A stretch of 64,000 bases of DNA from Pithys albifrons albifrons (lineage: Eukaryota > Chordata > Aves > Passeriformes > Thamnophilidae), in NCBI RefSeq assembly GCF_047495875.1, contig NC_092466.1, forward strand, positions 12,334,561 through 12,398,560, in the 5' to 3' direction. The notes below the pieces were generated by a model. That model did no database searches, was not told where the DNA came from, and saw only the letters and a list, made by a program, of their open reading frames with translations. Within the stretch, counting starts at the first letter, position 1; each line of letters starts with the position of its first letter. The position numbers and the translations under genes were made by a program. Of this stretch, positions 52,668 through 64,000 are shown piece by piece.

Positions 52668-55046
52668 TTTTTGTGGTTTCAATATAATAATTTGTTGCCT
52701 TTAGACATATAGACTAAAAAACAGCTTCTTCCAAGAGAGCTTCAGAGGAATTGAATTTGACAAGTACTTAGCTGATATTAGCCAGGAACTTCAAGACAGG
52801 CCTCAGAGAATTAAGAAATGTGTTGTCTTCTTGTAGAAAGGCCTATCCCTGTAGTTTGCAACTTTTAGATAAAATTATTTTGCATAAAGAAATGCTGTCC
52901 TCTGTGGCAGTGGCTCTGCATGATTTTTACTGTTTAGAAGGAAGTGAGATATTGGGGTATCCTCTTCAGGGACATTAGCACCTGCTTAATTTTGGTGTTG
53001 GCCAGCCAGCACATCTGAGGAATCTGTCTTTATACACCCACATATCAGTGGGGTGTTGTTACCACAGAGAAGTAAAAATGAACTATTAGAGAAATCCCTT
53101 CCAAAGAAGATAAGCTATCATTCACCTGTGGCTGAGAAGCAAAAGAATGATAAAATAGATTTTCTAAATGTGATTTTTGTTCCACTCAACACCTTTTCCC
53201 CAATAACAAATGAACCCAGTGTTTTAGTTCATTAATAACACATTTGGAAGTCCAGTTTATGTATGTGATTCAGGTTCATTTCCCAAGTTTTAAAAAAGAC
53301 CTGGAATGTGATATAATAAAGACACTTTTTATTATTTTTTTGTTATTCCTAATGAAAGCCAGGACAAAGACCTACATGTAGTCACATCATCAAAAGTCTA
53401 TCTGACATTTGGCCATCAGTCAGGGAACCTCAGGGTAACCTATCTTACTTTTGCTGAGAAAGGGATGTTTCTGAAATTTCTAAACTTGTCTATGTTCTGT
53501 CTTTTTATACCTTTTTCTCTTTGTATGTTTTGTGTTTGTTTTTTTTTTCTTTTTAATGTTGTGATGGCTTGCAAACAGCTGACACTTTTTGCACCATGCT
53601 GATTTTGCTGTAGGATTTTACTTTTACTTCAGACGTTTCTCTTTGTTTAATGTATGGCCTTCTGAAGAAAAACATGATTGCCTTTGATGAATGTCTTCTT
53701 GGAATAATAGTGGTGACTGGTAGTATATGAGTTGCTACTATTGATCCCAACAAGCTGTAATACTTCTGTGAAATGCAAAATGAATAGAATCAACAAATTC
53801 AAATTTCTTCTGAACTGTAAAGTGTCAGTGTTTTTCTCTCATCAAACCACTGATTGTCAGGGATTTGTTTGTTTCCTGGTACATGCTTGTTTCCTTGAAT
53901 AATCCCTCTATAATATGTTTTAAAGACAGTCATGTCTTCCGTAATAATTTCATTTAACAGTCTATGTATGTGATTTTCACTTCTAGGCCTCCCTCAAAGA
54001 AGAATTTCTAAGAATTTTAAATCAGGAAAGCAAATTATTTGTAAAGGTTTGGTTAGAGTTTTACCTTTATTTTTATAAAGAATCAGCACAAAAATGACTC
54101 AGAAGAACTGGACCTCATTTCCAAAGTGGTGAACTGATGGGAATTAGTTGAAGAAGAAATGGACAGGGAGAAATAGTGTCTGCAAAAAGAGAGATTGAAT
54201 TAGGAAAGATAACACTTTGGTTGTGTTCACTGGGAAATTTAGTAAACAATTATTTCTGAGATTATTTTACCTTTTAATTTAATCATTTGAGGCCACCATC
54301 CTTCACTGTTAATGAATTTTGTCATTCTTAGCTATTTGCCACTCAGCAATATGACAACTTTTATAAATGTTCTGACATCCCATGAAATATAAGCTAACAG
54401 GAAAAGACATGTTTTTTGAGGGTAATATGGGAATTCAACAGTACCAGGAGAAGAACTAATGTAATTTATCACCTTTAAAGAGAGTTGAAGATCTCAATCA
54501 GTCACCTGTTACTTTTGAAATTATCATTAAGCATAAACAGGGGCAATTTGCAGCTTTTAAAGTTAATTTTCAAGCTTTTACTCATGGTTAATATTAATTG
54601 GTAAGTCATGACTATCAAGAAACTCCAAAAGGATCAGCTCTTCATTCTCTGAAGTTTATTCTGCCAAATCTTAGAGGATAACCCCTACCCCCCACCCCCA
54701 CCCCCCCCTCCTCACTCCAAGAATAGTCTAATTGAATTAAGGATGGGGAAAATTGCTTTAGCTGGGCTTTCATCCTGCCTATAGAAATATCGGAGAAATT
54801 CACTTCAGCTTCATTTCAGCTTTACAGATGAACCCATTGCTTCAGGTAGGCTAGTGGAAGATAATTGAAGTGCAGAAAAGAGTGGACAGCATCTTCCCAG
54901 AAACCTCCAAATATGGACTTTAGTTAGGATTTGTTTAGTTTTCATACAGCCTAAGAAAAATCTAAGATTTTATTAAAATATGCATGAAGTGTATTAGGAC
55001 TGTTCTGGTTCAAGTTGTCTCTCAGGACATCTTCATGAGACTGGCC
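52668..55046. other. About 2.4 kb with no recognised gene
   Basis: Only short ORFs of up to 66 codons, T-runs near 53.54 kb and the C-rich tract at 54682. No repeat family recognised. Confidence 0.6.
54682..54712. repeat. C-rich tract with CCCCCA units
   Basis: C-runs of three to eight separated by single A or T over about 30 bases. Confidence 0.88.
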
Positions 55047-55051
55047 CAAGC
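55047..55051. repeat. Target-site duplication, left copy (solo LTR)
   Basis: CAAGC immediately before the 5' TG of the LTR, repeated at 55654-55658. Confidence 0.75.
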
Positions 55052-55653
55052 TGTTATGGGTTTAGCCAGGTGGGGCTAAATTTAGGTTTTAAAGTTCAGA
55101 CTAGGCCTGGAATTGTCAGCTGACTTGAGGTGGGCTGGGCTAGCTAACAGCTGACTTCTTCTAGCTAATAGTATTGCGTTCCATACCATATTCCTACATC
55201 ATCTCAGAAGGGGTACGAGCCGGTGTGTGGGAGGTGTTTGGTCAGTTCCATCATGACCGAAGTACAAGCCAGATGTGTTCAGCTCCTGTCTTGTTGGAGT
55301 AGGCCCTGCTGCTCTTGTTGCCGCTACTTGCGTTTTGTTCGAATTCGGGGAAGTAGAAACCTTTTTTGTTATTCTTTCTGTTCTTTGCTGGGTGTCTTTT
55401 GGGGTGCTTATAAAACTACAGTGATAGAATCTGTTTTCACTGGGGAGTGGGGAAGTTGTTTTTTGTTATTCCTAGCTTGTGTAAGTGTATGTTACATTGT
55501 AGTTTTACTCTTTTCTGTATAAATATATGTAGCTAGTTTAAGCATAAACCTAGTTTGAGAGGGTTTTTTCCCTTTCTCTCTTTTCTTGCTGAGGGGAGAA
55601 AGGCTCTGACTTGGTATTGAGCGGTTGGTATTTTGCCAGCTTAAACCAAGACA
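55052..55653 (+). mobile_element. Solo LTR of an avian endogenous retrovirus (ERVL-like, 602 bp)
   Basis: The segment begins TGTTATGGG, ends CCAAGACA and sits between exact 5-bp copies of CAAGC, the structure of a single LTR left by recombination between the two LTRs of a provirus. Five-base duplications occur in ERVL-type and some ERV1-type elements. The ending GGTATTTTGCCAGCTTAAACC resembles avian ERVL LTRs as I remember them. Inside are TATA-like boxes (TATAAAA at 55409, TATAAAT at 55518) and a CATAAA variant polyadenylation motif at 55543, which favour plus orientation. A 99-codon ORF inside is not credible as a gene. No internal viral sequence adjoins it. Confidence 0.82.
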
Positions 55654-55658
55654 CAAGC
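55654..55658. repeat. Target-site duplication, right copy (solo LTR)
   Basis: CAAGC directly after the LTR's terminal CA, matching 55047-55051. Confidence 0.75.
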
Positions 55659-56719
55659 TTACAAAAATCAACTAAAGTTTAGGAACTCAAGAAGTCAATA
55701 AATTAGTATTAGGAGTATAGGAAGAGGAAAGGAATCACTACAGGGCACTAGGAAAAGATCCTATCTTTGAGAGTGTTTAGTATTACTTGTTATGAATATT
55801 TTTATTTTCCTTAGGATCAATGTGACATTTTTTATTGTTGGGGTGAGAGAAGGAAAAGGTGAGGCCTTTATGAAGTATTGAAATTGCATACAAAATTCAA
55901 ATCATTTACAGAATCTGAACCTGTTACTTGTTTCTTTGTAACTGGTCAGAGATGTAAATAGCATTTTTCCATAATTTCTTTATGGTTATTTTTTTGTGGA
56001 AGGAGGGTGTAATGGGACCAAGAAAACAGACACACACATACACATACTGAAAGAAAAAAGAAGCATCATCTTCTCATGAAATAAAGCTCTGACAAAAAGA
56101 ATGCAATTAAACATTAAATTTTGTCTTCTTTAAAAACCTATAACAGGCAATAAAATTAAAATATATCAATTAAGTAATTTTAAAATCAAAATGTTCCAAT
56201 CCAGAAATATCTGAATGGAACTGTGTGAAATTATTGTGACTTTCTATTACGGTTTATATAGATCAGATTCATTAGGATTGCCAAGTTCTTTTACGACCAT
56301 TTTGCTGCTTAGTAATAGCTTTTTTTAAAAGGCAATTAGGGAACTGAAAAATGGGGATTTTTAAAGGGCAATAGTCATTGCAGGAAATTCCTGGCTCAAT
56401 ATAATTTATAACCAGTCAACACAGAAAACAAATGAGAGAACAGTATTGGTGGGGCAAGAAGTAGTGTAATAGAAAGCAGATAGATTGAATATGATATGTA
56501 TTCTGGGATGAGTTTATCTTCAGAAGTCAACAGTTACACAACTAAGCATTAAAGAACACAGATCTGGAGGATGCAGGATGTACTTAAAGAAGAAAGATGC
56601 CTTTTACAAAAGAATTAAACAATAAAGAATGAAAAAGTCCAACCTAAGAAATAATTGCTTCCCAGGGAGAAAAATTTGTAAACTCAGGCTGGTTTTGTAA
56701 AATGCAGCAAACTCACAAG
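55659..56719. other. About 1 kb of A+T-rich DNA with nothing recognised
   Basis: No ORF of interest. If the retrovirus-like segment to the right continues leftwards, degraded internal sequence could extend into 56.2-56.7 kb, but I see no diagnostic motif there. Confidence 0.5.
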
Positions 56720-57449
56720 GTTCTCAGAAATTACTACCTGACCTGACTTTTACTACACTTTGCAAAGGAGGCGTTCCCAGGGGATTAGAAGAGGAGGGTC
56801 TTTTAGGAGGCATAATAGCCTTGTTAATATGCAAAGGCACAGGAACTGAGACATTCTGGTTTATTGGTATCACTGGAGGGACTGTTCCAGAGACAGCTCC
56901 AGGCTCAAGCAAAGCAGGCAGCAGACTGGTGTAGTACACCACTGAGACAGCAAAATGGCAGTTCCCCCTTCTGCATACATTAAAACCTTAAAGACCAGGT
57001 TAGAGGTGCCAAGGGAAAAACTGGGTTGTGCTAATGGCCTCCCCTTCTGAGAAAGAAGCACAGAAAAAGGCAGGCATTCCTCCTTTAAAGTACAAATGGC
57101 CATCCTTACAGATGCAGCAACAGCGTCTCTTCAGTTTCTCACTCCTACCTTGTGCCAGAAGCAGTCCAGTACTGGCTGCTCATTTTCAGGAATGAGGTTT
57201 TGGCTAAGGTTTTGGGAAACACTGAGACAGGATCTCATGTGTATTTAATTTTAGTAGCTGCTTTCTGCAGTATCTCTGCTTCCAGATCTGGATGTAACAT
57301 CCCTCTCTCAGGGACACTCCACCCCTGCTCAAACAAGGATGGCAGAGCAGTCCCAAAGCTGGAGAGGGTGCAGCGACTCCATCCACGTGGTATAGCTGAG
57401 TACTCACCTCCTGAGTCTGTATTGCCCCTACTGCAGGGGGGCTTATGCA

Positions 57450-57467
57450 GCACTGAGAGTGTTACCA
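57450..57467 (-). other. Candidate retroviral primer-binding site
   Basis: TGGTAACACTCTCAGTGC on the minus strand directly follows a CA dinucleotide. A primer-binding site must begin TGG to pair with the CCA end of a tRNA. The matching tRNA is not identified. Confidence 0.3.
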
Positions 57468-57529
57468 TGAGGCACCTCAGCTGGGGTAGTTGGAATACTC
57501 ACAGGTGGGAGTGGAAGGCTTAGACAAAA

Positions 57530-57535
57530 TTTATT
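57530..57535 (-). promoter_or_regulatory. AATAAA polyadenylation signal in LTR-like context
   Basis: On the minus strand the motif lies in GGCTTTAATAAATTTTG, about 62 bases before the proposed LTR end. That is the usual spacing of R/U5 in short-U5 retroviral LTRs. Confidence 0.4.
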
Positions 57536-60500
57536 AAAGCCCTGCAGTTGCGTCATGAAGTGCAGAAAGGACTCCTTTTCTTGCTAAACCCCTTCTCAGA
57601 GAGGAGTCTCAGTGTGGCTGAATCCAGTCTTAGCCTTGGATTATTTCAAGGGTTTAAATTTAAGGAATCATTGGGGTGTGATTGAACCACATTGGCCCAA
57701 ATATTTTAATGATTAGCAAAATAAGAATATTTACATAAAATAAATAATTTATTATTACAAATTATCAGACAAAAGATCTTAATCAGAATTACTTACTACA
57801 AAATGTAAAAGCTAAAAGTCTACTAGTAGGGTATTGTAAGATAGGATAGTGTACTATATTGGAGCAAGTATTGAAGCAATGTATTAAAGCTAGCAAAAAG
57901 AAAAAGTTATTAAGTATAAATTTGATGTAACTCACCCAGACCAATGTTCATGGGGAGATCTCTTTCTCTCAGCCTCGGGGAGTATCCTTGGAGGATGTCC
58001 CCAGGCAAATGAAGAATCTCCACACATACATCCCAAAAAGGCTTATGTCAGAAGAACCTGACTGTATGGAAGGGGACTGGACTTTCATAGTATAAAGTGA
58101 TTGACTGGTAGTCACAGATCTACAGGCTAGCAGATAAGTTCTTCTTTCAAGGGCTGTTTCAAAAACAGGATGTGTATTTGAAGTCTGGTGAACCAGGATG
58201 GTTTTAGCATAATTTAACACCGAGACAGCATGCTGGCTCCAGCAGGTGTGCTTGCATGATAGCTTCCATGACTGCTTGCATAGTATGCATCCTCTGATTG
58301 GATTTTAGGTCTTATCACAGTGGGCCTATCCTGCTACAGATACTGCTGCCTCGTGGTCCCTCTTCTCTTCCCTTCTGTCCTTTCCAAAATCAGTTTTGAT
58401 GGGCAGTTAAGCCCAATGGATCTCTGCTGTGGTGGATATGTAATTATGGAAAGATACAGTCTTGAATAATGGCTGATTCAGATAATCAATCACTGCCTTT
58501 ACTAATTCTTCATCTTCCACAGGTCTTTAAAGTAGATTATTTGATTTAAACCCTGGTTCAGATGTAGAAATCAAAACTAGTTTGTGCACATGCTTACAGT
58601 TAAGTGTCAAGAGTCCACGCCTCATTCCGTATTGTAGGAATCTTTCTCATGATGCAGTACTGACAAAAAAGGAAGTTGGAAATGGAATTCTAATAAAGTA
58701 TCACCGAGAATGAAAGTGGGGCCAGATAGCCATTTTGTTGCAATTTCAGTAGAGACTTATGAAGTGACAGGCAATACCAATTTATATTAGGCAATATATC
58801 AGTTCATACCAGATGACAAATTGGCTTTATCCCTATTGCAGGGAAAACCCTGCTTTATCTGTTTCCTTTTGTTTGTTTATTTGTTTTTTTTGTTTGTAGA
58901 CTTCATCAGTGTCAGGTGGCATGTGCAATGGGAAAGCTGGAAGTAGGAAAATGAAGGAATGAAGTGATGAAGATGACCTGTGTAACTCATTGGATACTCC
59001 TCATACTCTTGGAGATACACAGTATAGTTAATTGCCTATTATGTTTGACATTCGTTGCTGCTGCTTGCTTCTGTTTCAGCACTCTGTTCTTTTTTACAGT
59101 ATAAAAAGTTTAGGTTTTCCTTTGATTTCTCATAACTTACTTCTCAGAATAAGCGTCTCCTTCATGACCTTTTTTTTGGACAAGAATTTCAGGGAGTCCT
59201 GTACTACAAGAGTTTTGGAAGCCCTATTACTTTTAATAATTTATTGGGGTGGAGAGGAGGAAATGAGGAGGATGAGCAAACTGCAGGTGAAATTCTGTAG
59301 ACAAGAATATAGCCATGAAATATGGACATGCAGATTTTATCCTTCTGTATCTTCTAGAAAATATTAAGCAGGAATGGATATTCCTTTTATAAAAGAGAAA
59401 TGCCAGTTTTCCCTAAATATTTATGTGGGTGTATTATTATTTCCTTTTATATTGCCTTTTACATTTGGAAGGCTTATAAGGTGCTTTATATACTTATTCA
59501 AAGGCTATATGAACAATACTTCGCTCATTACAGAGATGCAGCTGCTTCTGGTGTGTGAGATGTGGCTGTTGTTTCATAGCTCACAGTGATGATAAAACTC
59601 AAGACAAGAGGTGAAACGGAATAGTCCCTAAGCATTATCAATACATATTAGTATAGGGCTACTGATAGCTGTGTTCATTTATACTTCTCTGTATTTATCC
59701 ACTGGATCTGGTTGAATTTGTATGGCAGGTAATGTCAGTAGTTTGAAGTCAGAAGACAAATCACTTGATATATTGGTTAGAAGGAGGAGGAAAATTGAAT
59801 CATGCAATTACACTCTTGTGTATTTTACGAAGGAGTTAATTTGGAATTTGTAATACTGATGCCCTGAAGAATTCAGTCTTCCTTGCAGCTCTACAAGGTC
59901 AAGAGGATATCTGCTAAGTTTTCATTCAGAAGAGGTGTGGCACCAGGACAGGTTATGGGATTTAATGGTAGCATTCAGATGACCACTGTTGCTGTTCCCA
60001 TGGAGCAGCACAATCTCCCAGCCAAAGTGACTCCACTCTGTTGCAGGATTTCAGATAATCACAGAGCTGGAGGGTTTTCCAAGCATCACCTCACCGAAAG
60101 GAGGGTCAGCATCTAAATCAGTCCTGAAGGGTGACAAAGATTCCCAACCACCGGGGCTTTCTTTACTTTCTTCGGCAATCAGTTCATTTGCTAAGTGATA
60201 CAGGAATCTGCAGGCAGATGGAACTGTCGGAGTCAGCAAGCAAGAAGGTGTTTGACACCATACTCCTAGTGCAGGAAAAAATTAACTTGTAAACTCCAAA
60301 GTTCATGCACCCTCCTTTCCTCTGTCTTTAACAATCCTTTGTTCCTCTGGCACGGAATTTCTCAGGACACTGCTTCACTAAATTCTTCCCATCGAAATTC
60401 TGGGCATTCTCAGGAGAATGTGGTAACATTTTATAATTCATAATGTGGATTTATCTCTACTCTCCTGTTTAATTTAACCTTTTGAAATAAACATAAAGGA

Positions 60501-61516
60501 AAACAATGATGTGCCAAGAAGAGGACATTATTAGGAGATACTGTGTGTAATTGGCTCAGTGGGATCTTTCAAGTACTTTGGAAAGAATAAAAAAGGAAAA
60601 CACTGTGGGCACTAAAAGCTCTCAGGGTTATAGTCTTCATAGAAAATAATCCAACCAAGCACCCAAGATTAGCACTTATACAAGGTATTTTTAAAATACG
60701 TATGTATACTTTTGGATATATTAAATTACTTTGAAACTTGTATCTACTATGTGAGCACTCCTTCAGTTTTTAAGATGCAGGAATCTCACCTGCATCAATG
60801 TTAATCTGGAGTAACTCTGGGACAGGGAGGAGGTGTTAATAGTGGCAAAATAAGAGTGGCATTAAGCCCTGGACTTTTTTTTTAACTTAAGTGTCAAATC
60901 CCCAGGTGAAATAAATAAGAGTATTTTCCTATACTTTGAAGACTGTGATAGTCTGACATATCACAACCAAGTCAACTAAGGTAACTCCTGATTCACATAG
61001 ATTCAGAAGAGCTCTGTCAATTCTACATGTTCTAAAGGTAAAAAAAGCATATAAATTTTTCTCTTGTTTACATTGAAGAAACCCTGCATATAAATGGTAG
61101 CTGTTAATGTAAATGAGGAATTATTTTGCTGAGGGGTTAGAAGTTGCCCTTTGGTGTAAATCAGAGTAGGACTTAACCCCTTTAGACAGCTTTAAAAATA
61201 AATGAAGCAACCTTTCATCTAAAACTGCACAGCAAATCCCTTCTTTCATTTTTCAGTCTCCTCTTATAAAGAGAAAAAGGAGAAGCATTAATGAGCTATT
61301 CAAATATTCAAACCTTGCCAAGGGAGAAAGGGTCCCTCAGTCATCATGAGCTCAGCCTGATAAATCCTTTTTAATTAGTGTATATGCTAACATTGTATAA
61401 AGCCGCCATGAATCACAGACCACACAGAGCAAAAGAAAAGAAGAAATACATTATGAGCAAGAGGAATTGGAGCCTAAAATACGTATATTTTGGCTTTCAG
61501 AGAGTACAGAAAACAT

Positions 61517-61550
61517 GCTTATTAATTGGTTAAGTCTATCATTAATAAGC
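61517..61550. repeat. 10-bp perfect inverted repeat with 14-bp spacer
   Basis: GCTTATTAAT at 61517-61526 and its exact reverse complement ATTAATAAGC at 61541-61550. Each arm contains an ATTA/TAAT homeodomain-type core. Confidence 0.8.
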
Positions 61551-62446
61551 TCTCAGCCATGTTCAGTCTGTTCCCCAGTACTTTATACAATGTCTTCGAA
61601 GTAATATGCTGATAGAAAGGGCATTTTCTGGTAGCTGATAATGGGGCAACAAAATGAGAAACCTAAAAGAGAGAAGTGCACTAAATGTACTTTTTCCAGG
61701 TGGCAATTCTCAGCCACTCAGTTGAGGGGTTGACTCTACTGGGGAATTTCACCGTGGACACCTTGTTAGCTCCCCTCCTGCAATAGGTCAGCGCCTCTGG
61801 GACTGTCAGGCACTGAGGCACTGGGCTGCCATTGGAGTGGCTGGTTCCTGTCTCTGGATAATCCCAGATTTCTAATGCCAGCACTGAATGTACTGACACC
61901 CTTGAAATCTTTTAGATAATTGCTCTGTCTTTGACTCAGTTTCCAGTCAGCCCAAGAGACTTCACTGGAAGCAGCAATACTAAATTGTGATTAAAAATAA
62001 GAAGGCTTCACAAAAAAAAAGGCTTAAATTACTTTTTCTTTATGTTAAAGATTGAGAACTGTAGGCCTTGAGGTGAATTTGACTATTAATTTGGGGCCCT
62101 TTGCAATCCAAGTTCCCCCTGTAACAGTGCTGTCAAGGTGACTCATTTGATGAAAGGAAATGTTTTATAAATTAAAAGAATTCAAACAATTAAATTCTGT
62201 GCAGAAAAAAAGGTTCGTAATGAAACTGTGAGCTGGCAATGCTGACAAGCCTGTTATACATCATTGTGAGGCATAACCTGGTAAAAGGGGCAGATTTTTG
62301 GCTATTGTAAGTTGGTGTAGCTCTTCTGCTTTTGCAGAAAATGCACAACTGAAACCATGTCCTCAGTTGGTGTGTGAAGTTCTGTAAGGATCTTAAGAGG
62401 TGATAAGGGCATACTACAGTGACTAGAAGGGTTATTTTCTTTAAAA

Positions 62447-62484
62447 TAAAATCCTCTCTCAAGCATAAAATCCTCTCTCAAGCA
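62447..62484. repeat. 19-bp perfect tandem duplication
   Basis: TAAAATCCTCTCTCAAGCA occurs twice back to back with no mismatch, consistent with a recent slippage or duplication event. Confidence 0.95.
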
Positions 62485-64000
62485 GTGACACATCAGCTCA
62501 GATGATGCAGTTTGTATCTCATTGAAATTAAAAACCATTACATCTATTCCCCAATAATTAATGTGCTTGGCAACTCCTGCTTCTCTATTAAAGAAATCCA
62601 GCTGTATCATAAACCTATTATTATTTTGCACATAGGTGGTAGCTTCTATCAAAGGTGGGCAAAACAGCTTCTAACATTTCATTTTTCTGAGATTCACTAC
62701 TGTTCTTGATGAGCTGTTACAGAGTATTTTGCTGTTAGGCCTTGGATGAATATGTGAAATGAGATTTGGATGTGAATTTGCCATATTTTAAAATAGTTTC
62801 CTTAGGATATAATCCAATTCCTTTGGTGTCTTGCTCCCTGCCATCTGTTACATCGTCATAATACTGTAACAAGTTTAGCAAGCCTGAGTTTTAGAAGCCT
62901 GACTGACAAGGTCCATGATCTTAGAGGCTGAGACTGAGGGGAGGGTTCTTTATAATTCCTCACCACTGATGTGTTAGGAGAGCTAAATAAGACTTATCAT
63001 GCTTTCATGTCTTTCTCTCACTTATTCATCACTCTTACTCTTTTTCACCAGGGCTGAGATGAAGTTGGTGTTGACAGATGCTAAACACACTTGGATTTTT
63101 CTGTATAATGTGGGTCATTGTTGAACACAGCAGAAATATATTTCCCAAACCTGAGAAGAAACCACATAGAAAATCAATGATATAAACTCTTCTGGATTTA
63201 AAGCCATGTATGTGTGTTTGTACTCAACTTCCAATTATTCAAGAAAACTCATAAGCCAAACCCCTCCAGGCAGACATCTCATGGAACACATTTCTGAACA
63301 AAGTTTGCACAGGGGCCACCTTTGACCTGTGAGGTTTAGTTAAGGAGCTCACCAAAACTGATACTCTAGTGGAAGTTTCTCTTTTAGAAACAGAGAAGTT
63401 GCACATCAGATTTGCTTTACAGGACAGGAGGTACAGATCTATGCTGACCATCAGAGCCAGCTGTGCTGAGGTGTTTGTGAGTGCAAACAGCATGCCAGGA
63501 CAGCCACTCAGAGCAAGGCATGTGGATGCATACCTGGGTTTCTGTAGTCAGCTATGGACATAAAGGAAGAAAGGTAAAAAAGGCAGACTGAAGCTTGGAG
63601 ACAGGCAAGAAAAAAGATGGAGGCACATCAGTGGAAACGACATGAGTGTGTCAAACTGTAAAGAAAATCACACAGGGATTTTAGACAGGAAAGGGAAGTT
63701 TGTACAGTGCCAGAAAGGTTTTTCTGGTGTTGTGAAAGTGAGGAGCAAACAAAGGGTCTAGCTGAGCAGTTTGCAGTGATACTATGACAGCATGCACGGT
63801 GGTCCTCTGGAGCCATCAGCACTGCAGCTGGGCACCAGGAGAATCCAGAGCATGGGAATGGTGGGTCTGAAGGAGTAGCTGGTAACATGTCCTCCTGGAG
63901 TGCAGTGATGGAATAGGGGGAAATTTTATATCATGCCAATGAAAATGTATGATAACAACAAAGTCTGAGAGACAGGGGTATCTCAAACAGAGTACTAGGA

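Larger units (their letters stand above)
56720..58460 (-). mobile_element. Degenerate endogenous-retrovirus-like segment (LTR, leader, possible gag remnant)
   Basis: Read on the minus strand, an A+T-rich upstream part is followed by CTTTAATAAA, a polyadenylation signal in LTR-like context (57530-57535). About 60 bases on comes CCTCA/TGGTAACA (junction at 57468/57467), which looks like an LTR's terminal CA followed by a primer-binding site starting with TGG. A leader with AG/GTGAGT at 57402-57409 resembles a retroviral splice donor. Downstream, 56724-56942 encodes a proline-rich stretch (TVPPVIPINQNVSVPVPL) reminiscent of gag, and two overlapping frames cover 56870-57103. Everything is broken by stops and frame changes, and I recognise no pol or env. 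The outer LTR border is not resolved and no duplication was found. It may instead be two unrelated old fragments. Confidence 0.45.
58461..64000. other. About 5.5 kb with no recognised gene
   Basis: ORFs reach 116 codons (62.30-62.65 kb, minus) but resemble no family I know. The interval 61.26-61.66 kb is rich in ATTA/TAAT motifs and has an inverted repeat, which is compatible with a regulatory element but not evidence of one. No transposon recognised. Confidence 0.55.

Noticed and set aside
55223..55522. 99-codon plus-strand ORF
   Set aside because: It lies wholly inside the solo LTR; cysteine-rich content reflects TGT/TGC-rich LTR sequence.
1..64000. Bacterial or phage features: operons, CRISPR arrays, ribosome-binding sites, insertion sequences
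   Set aside because: Coding density is essentially nil and the repeats are those of a bird genome. No regularly spaced direct repeats were seen.

Overview
This window looks like non-coding DNA from a bird nuclear genome. The base composition is A+T-rich with few CpGs. No open reading frame on either strand exceeds about 125 codons, and I recognised no protein. The interspersed repeats are what point to a bird: several CR1 LINE fragments with the avian 3' end, an ERV-type solo LTR, a second retrovirus-like segment, and two SINEs whose heads derive from 5S rRNA. I cannot place the locus or say whether it is intergenic or inside a large intron. The species is also not determined.

Layout. 1-10.4 kb: single-copy-looking DNA, with one exon-shaped segment near 0.4 kb and a hairpin near 9.15 kb. 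10.43-10.78 kb: an old plus-strand CR1 relic. 10.8-23.5 kb: mostly featureless, with a weak CR1-like fragment near 17.0 kb, a (TTTG)n array at 18.9 kb and several G/T tracts. 23.5-24.45 kb: a long minus-strand CR1 copy. 24.45-35.5 kb: mostly featureless, with an (AT)n array at 27.7 kb. 35.57-36.0 kb: another minus-strand CR1. 36.94-37.24 kb and 42.72-43.04 kb: two full-length 5S rRNA-derived SINEs in opposite orientations, each between perfect target-site duplications (10 and 12 bp). 43-52 kb: featureless apart from C-rich and A/C- or T/G-rich tracts. 52.42-52.67 kb: an A/C tract abutting a plus-strand CR1 3' end. 55.05-55.65 kb: a solo LTR with a perfect 5-bp duplication. 56.7-58.4 kb: a degenerate minus-strand retrovirus-like segment with a polyadenylation signal, a candidate primer-binding site, a splice-donor-like site and a proline-rich remnant. 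58.5-64 kb: single-copy-looking DNA with an inverted repeat at 61.5 kb and a 19-bp tandem duplication at 62.45 kb.

The most informative content is the SINE pair. The two copies share a 5S head and an unrelated body. The better-preserved copy has a short 3' hairpin and a (CA)n tail. Neither copy ends in the octamer repeat of CR1, so a different LINE probably mobilised the family. That copy keeps most of the 5S internal promoter and still has CpGs, so it looks the younger. I found no gene, operon, CRISPR array or novel multi-gene system. The window can be read as ordinary avian non-coding DNA with an informative transposon record.
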